A stretch of 64,000 nucleotides of DNA from Flagellimonas oceani (GTDB lineage Bacteria > Bacteroidota > Bacteroidia > Flavobacteriales > Flavobacteriaceae): the NCBI RefSeq assembly GCF_011068285.1, contig NZ_CP049616.1, forward strand, positions 4,484,001 through 4,548,000, read 5' to 3'. A program made the position numbers and the translations under genes. Below the pieces are notes generated by a model, which saw only the letters and a program-made list of their open reading frames with translations, did no database searches and was not told where the DNA came from. Below, piece after piece: positions 61,053-64,000 of the stretch; position 1 is the first letter of the stretch, and every line of letters begins with the position of its first letter.

Positions 61053-61967
61053 ATGCGAAAGCGTATGGATCAAATTAACAAATTAAAGGAAGTACTGGAC
61101 AACTTTGACTTTAAAGTAAGTCTTGAAAAATCCAAAGTAAAGAACAAGAGTAAATATTCGGTAAAAAAAATAAAGGAAGATATCCTACTTTTTTCAGAAG
61201 CTTACCTATTGGTAGATGGTTATTCGGAATACAAGGAAGAAGATATCCCTTTGGGCGCCACAAAACTGTATGGGTCCCCGCATCTTCCAGATGATATACA
61301 TCCAGATGATGATGAAATTTTTTTGGGTCAGTTTAACATGGAACAACTAAAACCCTTTGATTTTAAAAACATACTTCCAATAGATAGTGGCATGTGTTAT
61401 TTTTTTGTGAGACCCGGAGAGGATATGGATATGGGCCGTCCATTGGAGGATAATTCTTCTGATGATGAAGATGATGAAGATGAAGAGCAGTACATGGATG
61501 AATTTGAAGAGGAATATAACGATTCACTCCGTGTTTTGGGAAGGGTATATTATAGTGATACTCCCATAGATCAGCTTAAGGTACGCAAAATTCCAAACGG
61601 AGGAAAGAGCGTTCCTGCATCCAGGGTATTTGATTTTAACAATGCATCTGAGAACATTTTTTTTGAACAATCGCCTTATTTTGATTTAAAGGGTATTTTA
61701 GGGGAGGACTACGATCACTTTATGAAAGAGTTGGAATCCAATGATGTCCGTTTTAACGTTTACGAATATTCTTCAGAATTACCGGATGAGTTCTTTTTTG
61801 GGCAACCCCAATGTTTACAGGGAGAAGGAGATGGAACACCTGTTCTTTTTTCTGTGGATAGTTTGTCGGTGGACTTTTGCGATTCGGGAGACTGTGTCTT
61901 TAATTTTTGTTTACCGTACCATTTCAAGAATATTGAAGATGGAGGCCTTAACATTAGTTGTACTTAA
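61053..61967 (+). CDS. DUF1963 (YwqG-like) protein
   Basis: 304 residues from the ATG at 61053; a second ATG at 61065 is possible. YwqG features: LGATKLYGSPHLPDDI, FLGQFNMEQLKPFD, DSGMCYFFVRPG and FGQPQCLQGEGDG near the C-terminus, where homologs have a G-x-P-x-x-x-Q-G motif. A very acidic loop lies at about 130-155 (NSSDDEDDEDEEQYMDE). The ending VFNFCLPYHFKNIEDGGLNISCT contains two cysteines. DUF1963 proteins often act as immunity-like or unknown partners; no toxin gene is adjacent. Single gene with its own terminator. Confidence 0.78.
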   Translation: MRKRMDQINKLKEVLDNFDFKVSLEKSKVKNKSKYSVKKIKEDILLFSEAYLLVDGYSEYKEEDIPLGATKLYGSPHLPDDIHPDDDEIFLGQFNMEQLKPFDFKNILPIDSGMCYFFVRPGEDMDMGRPLEDNSSDDEDDEDEEQYMDEFEEEYNDSLRVLGRVYYSDTPIDQLKVRKIPNGGKSVPASRVFDFNNASENIFFEQSPYFDLKGILGEDYDHFMKELESNDVRFNVYEYSSELPDEFFFGQPQCLQGEGDGTPVLFSVDSLSVDFCDSGDCVFNFCLPYHFKNIEDGGLNISCT

Positions 61968-61982
61968 TACTGTCCCAAAACT

Positions 61983-62025
61983 AAAATCAACCCTCTGGAT
62001 GTTTTTTCAGAGGGTTGATTTTTTA
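61983..62025. terminator. Bidirectional terminator
   Basis: AAAATCAACCCTCTG-N10-CAGAGGGTTGATTTTT is a 15-bp perfect stem with a T-run after it on the plus strand and As before it, between the DUF1963 gene and the convergent surface-protein gene. Confidence 0.85.
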
Positions 62026-64000
62026 TCAATTTTTGTTCACTCGGTAAGTAACCCCTCGGTTGGTGATCACCCTTCCGGTCTTTACGGTCAGCAATGCTTC
62101 ATCCGATGCTAAGGGGGGACAGCTGCCGCCATTGTTCGAAACAAGGACACGGTAAATGTATCCGTTCAACGAGGTGTCGGGTGTTGTCAGCGTTAAGTTT
62201 GCGGTCTGTGTTCCAGTGTATTCCGAACCATCGGCAATCGGTACAAAATTGCTTCCACCGTCAGTGCTCACTTGCCACTGGTAGGTGTCCACGTTGGAGG
62301 CCACAACAGAAAAACTTCCATTGCTCCCAACTATCACGGTCTGGTCCACTGGTTGGGTGGAGATGGAAAATGGGGTTACGGTAATGGTTTGTTCTACATC
62401 CAATGCGTTTCCGGCATTGTCCGTTATTCTGTAGGTCCGGGTAATTATTTCTGGATTGGTTCCCCCGTCGCTCACATCGCTTATAAATGTTACCGATGGA
62501 TTTTGGGTCGCAATTATCCGCTTCGTCCGTAATCACCGTTACGTCCGGAGCTGGAATGTCCGTGGAACAGTTTACCGAAATTGGTGAAGGCGCGCTGGCT
62601 GTAGGTGCTTCCGATTCTACCGTTATTGTGGTTGTGGCGGCCAAATCGGGGTAAGGTGGGTCGCCGGGCATACCGCCATATTCCACCAAATACCCTTTGG
62701 GTTGATAATCGCCACTTGCGGCACCGGTATTGGAAAGGTCGTTCCATGAGCCTGGTAATCCAACCCCTGGTGCTGTAATATGTGCATAGTCTTCGTTACC
62801 GGAGTTGTTGGGCTCCCCTGAGTTCCAGAATTCGTAAGCAAATGCTGTGCCTCCGCCGGTTCCTCTCCAAAAAAGCGTTCCCGCTTCCGGTCCCGTTACC
62901 CAATACCAATCACCCTCGGTCGTGGCATCACTGGCTCCGATCCATCCTGCCCCGGGGGCCTGCGAGCCCAAGAGGTCGGATTCGTCCTGTATGGAAATAG
63001 TGGCGAGATAGCCTTGAAGTCCATAAAAGGAACGCAGTGCGGCAGCATCTCTGGCAGCTGTCCATGTGATTCCTTCTGCGGCCACGTATTCGTAATAGTG
63101 TCCTGTGGACTCTAAATAGTTGGCCTCGTTCATTACTATGGAGAATGTTCTGGTATCCCCACCGCTCACCGTGGCCGTGGTTTGAAACACGACATCGCTG
63201 ATCGCTGCTTCAAATTCGGCCAATGTTGCCGGTCCTTCCAAGAAAAGTCTTCCTTCGGAAGTGTCCCAACTTGCTGTTATGTTCGGGTGTGTTCCTGTTA
63301 AGCTCAATACATCGCCAGAAACATTGTAGTTAGAGGTAACTTGAATGTAGACGGCATCCAATGTGCTGCTGTCCGTATCCGTAATTTCCACACTCTCCAC
63401 AACGGGAATTGGGTCGCCCGGACAAAATACCTGGTTTCCGGTAGCGGTTATGGATGGTGGGTCGTTGTCGTCAAAAGTATCGTCCCTAAAATCAAGATCT
63501 CCCCCGGAGGCAACGTCGCCATCGGAATCCGGAAGTATTAATGAACCTCCATTGGTGTTCAATGGATTGTCTATGGTGCCTCCTGGGTCGGCGTATCCGG
63601 TTGTGGTGTCGATGGTATTGTCGAGGCCGTCATTATCGCTATCCGAGCCGGAAAGTGTCAAAACTGCTTCAGTGGTGTCGGGCGTTCCATCATTGTCAGC
63701 ATCCGTATCCATAAAATCAGGTGCTCCGTCGCCATCGCTATCCACTGGGGTGATTCCGCCCCCTTCGTAGGCATCGTCCAGACCATTGTTGTTGGCATCG
63801 GTTCCGGAAGGTGCTATATAGCTTAAAGATGTTTGTGCTTCCACATTGTCGGGTATGCCATCGCCATCACTGTCCTGATCTTGATAGTTTGGAATGCCAT
63901 CACCATCGGTATCTGCCGTAGTGCAATCAACCGCACCGCCGTAGCTGGCACCATGGACACGAGCTCTGGGTTGATAAGCCATTACCCTAAAGGATTGAAA
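62026..64000 (-). CDS. Surface protein with TSP3 repeats, C-type lectin and HYR/Ig-like domains; partial, frameshifted
   Basis: The 5' end is beyond 64000: the frame is open to the edge ([10 protein letters not shown] before the first visible ATG at 63982). Domains in order: TSP3-type calcium repeats ([22 protein letters not shown] and more, 63930-63490), a beta-rich region, then a C-type lectin-like domain at about 63120-62660 ([29 protein letters not shown]), an HYR-like domain and an Ig-like domain, ending [17 protein letters not shown] single extra base in the run at 62511-62514 shifts the frame in the HYR domain; the reading resumes after removing one T. Probably a secreted carbohydrate-binding adhesin. 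The shift may be a sequencing error or a true mutation. Confidence 0.85.

Noticed and set aside
1..64000. Insertion sequences, prophage, CRISPR arrays, rRNA operons and replication origin
   Set aside because: No transposase, integrase, phage structural gene, direct-repeat array, rRNA sequence or dnaA-box cluster was recognised on either strand.

Overview
The window looks like chromosome from a marine Flavobacteriaceae bacterium (Bacteroidota), probably close to Muricauda/Allomuricauda/Flagellimonas. The phylum call rests on several things seen here. Promoters match the Bacteroidota pattern TTTG-N19-TAnnTTTG (clearest before rplM and tRNA-Gln). Shine-Dalgarno sequences are absent. Cell-envelope families typical of the phylum are present: DUF5916, an ExbB-x-ExbD-ExbD cluster, a PorT-like barrel, DUF2723, a TSP3/C-type-lectin surface protein and S-D-D-tagged lipoproteins. 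Ribosomal protein S2 carries the C-terminal helix-hairpin-helix tail that I associate with this group. The genus is my inference. There is no rRNA, CRISPR array, prophage or recognisable insertion sequence, and no stretch over 300 bases without a gene.

Layout. 1-7.7 kb: a partial ROK sugar kinase diverges from a central-carbon operon (universal stress protein, SLC13 carboxylate carrier, PEP carboxykinase, phosphofructokinase), followed by a hibernation-factor-like gene and a lipoprotein. Both transcription units begin with the same arrangement: a CTGACA-N3-GTCAT palindrome exactly 23 bp before a TAnnTTTG box. 7.5-13.1 kb: a 49-codon membrane protein, a sugar MFS porter and Kdo transferase on the minus strand, then a sugar aminotransferase and galE on the plus strand. 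13.1-18.5 kb: an HGSNAT-like membrane acyltransferase and the 2-oxoglutarate dehydrogenase genes sucA-sucB. 18.5-25.4 kb: retropepsin-like protease, lipoprotein, tatD, asparaginase, tRNA-Ser(GGA), and an ExbB/ExbD/ExbD energy-transducing cluster with an outer-membrane barrel.

25.4-35.4 kb is a minus-strand housekeeping block: rplM-rpsI, rpsB-tsf, pyrH-frr, an RND/MMPL exporter, asnS, rpoN and a degenerate PAP2-like membrane protein. 35.6-40 kb holds a DUF5916 outer-membrane protein, a lipocalin-like surface lipoprotein and a HisC-type aminotransferase. A ParDE-type toxin-antitoxin pair with its own palindromic operator follows. 40.6-46.7 kb is a tyrosine/homogentisate catabolic cluster (hppD, hmgA, fahA, a flavin-reductase-like protein) with a divergent MarR regulator; no maleylacetoacetate isomerase is visible. 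46.7-56.5 kb is mixed: SET-domain protein, NIPSNAP-like lipoprotein, polA, a Tat-exported glycosylasparaginase, cutC, a membrane phosphoesterase and a thioredoxin that lacks its active-site cysteines. 56.6-64 kb: a DUF2723 glycosyltransferase-like protein, tRNA-Gln(TTG), a CxxxCxxCC protein, a DUF1963 protein, and a large surface protein that runs off the end and carries a one-base frameshift near its C-terminus.

The most interesting signals are non-coding or structural. They are the paired palindromic promoters over the PEPCK/PFK/stress genes, and a family of intergenic hairpins whose loop (GAGCGTAGTCGA-like) is constant while the stem changes, in two places inside elements with TGTCATTCC ends. 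They also include the S2-HhH fusion, the cysteine-free thioredoxin, and the operator candidates in the hppD/marR and parDE control regions.
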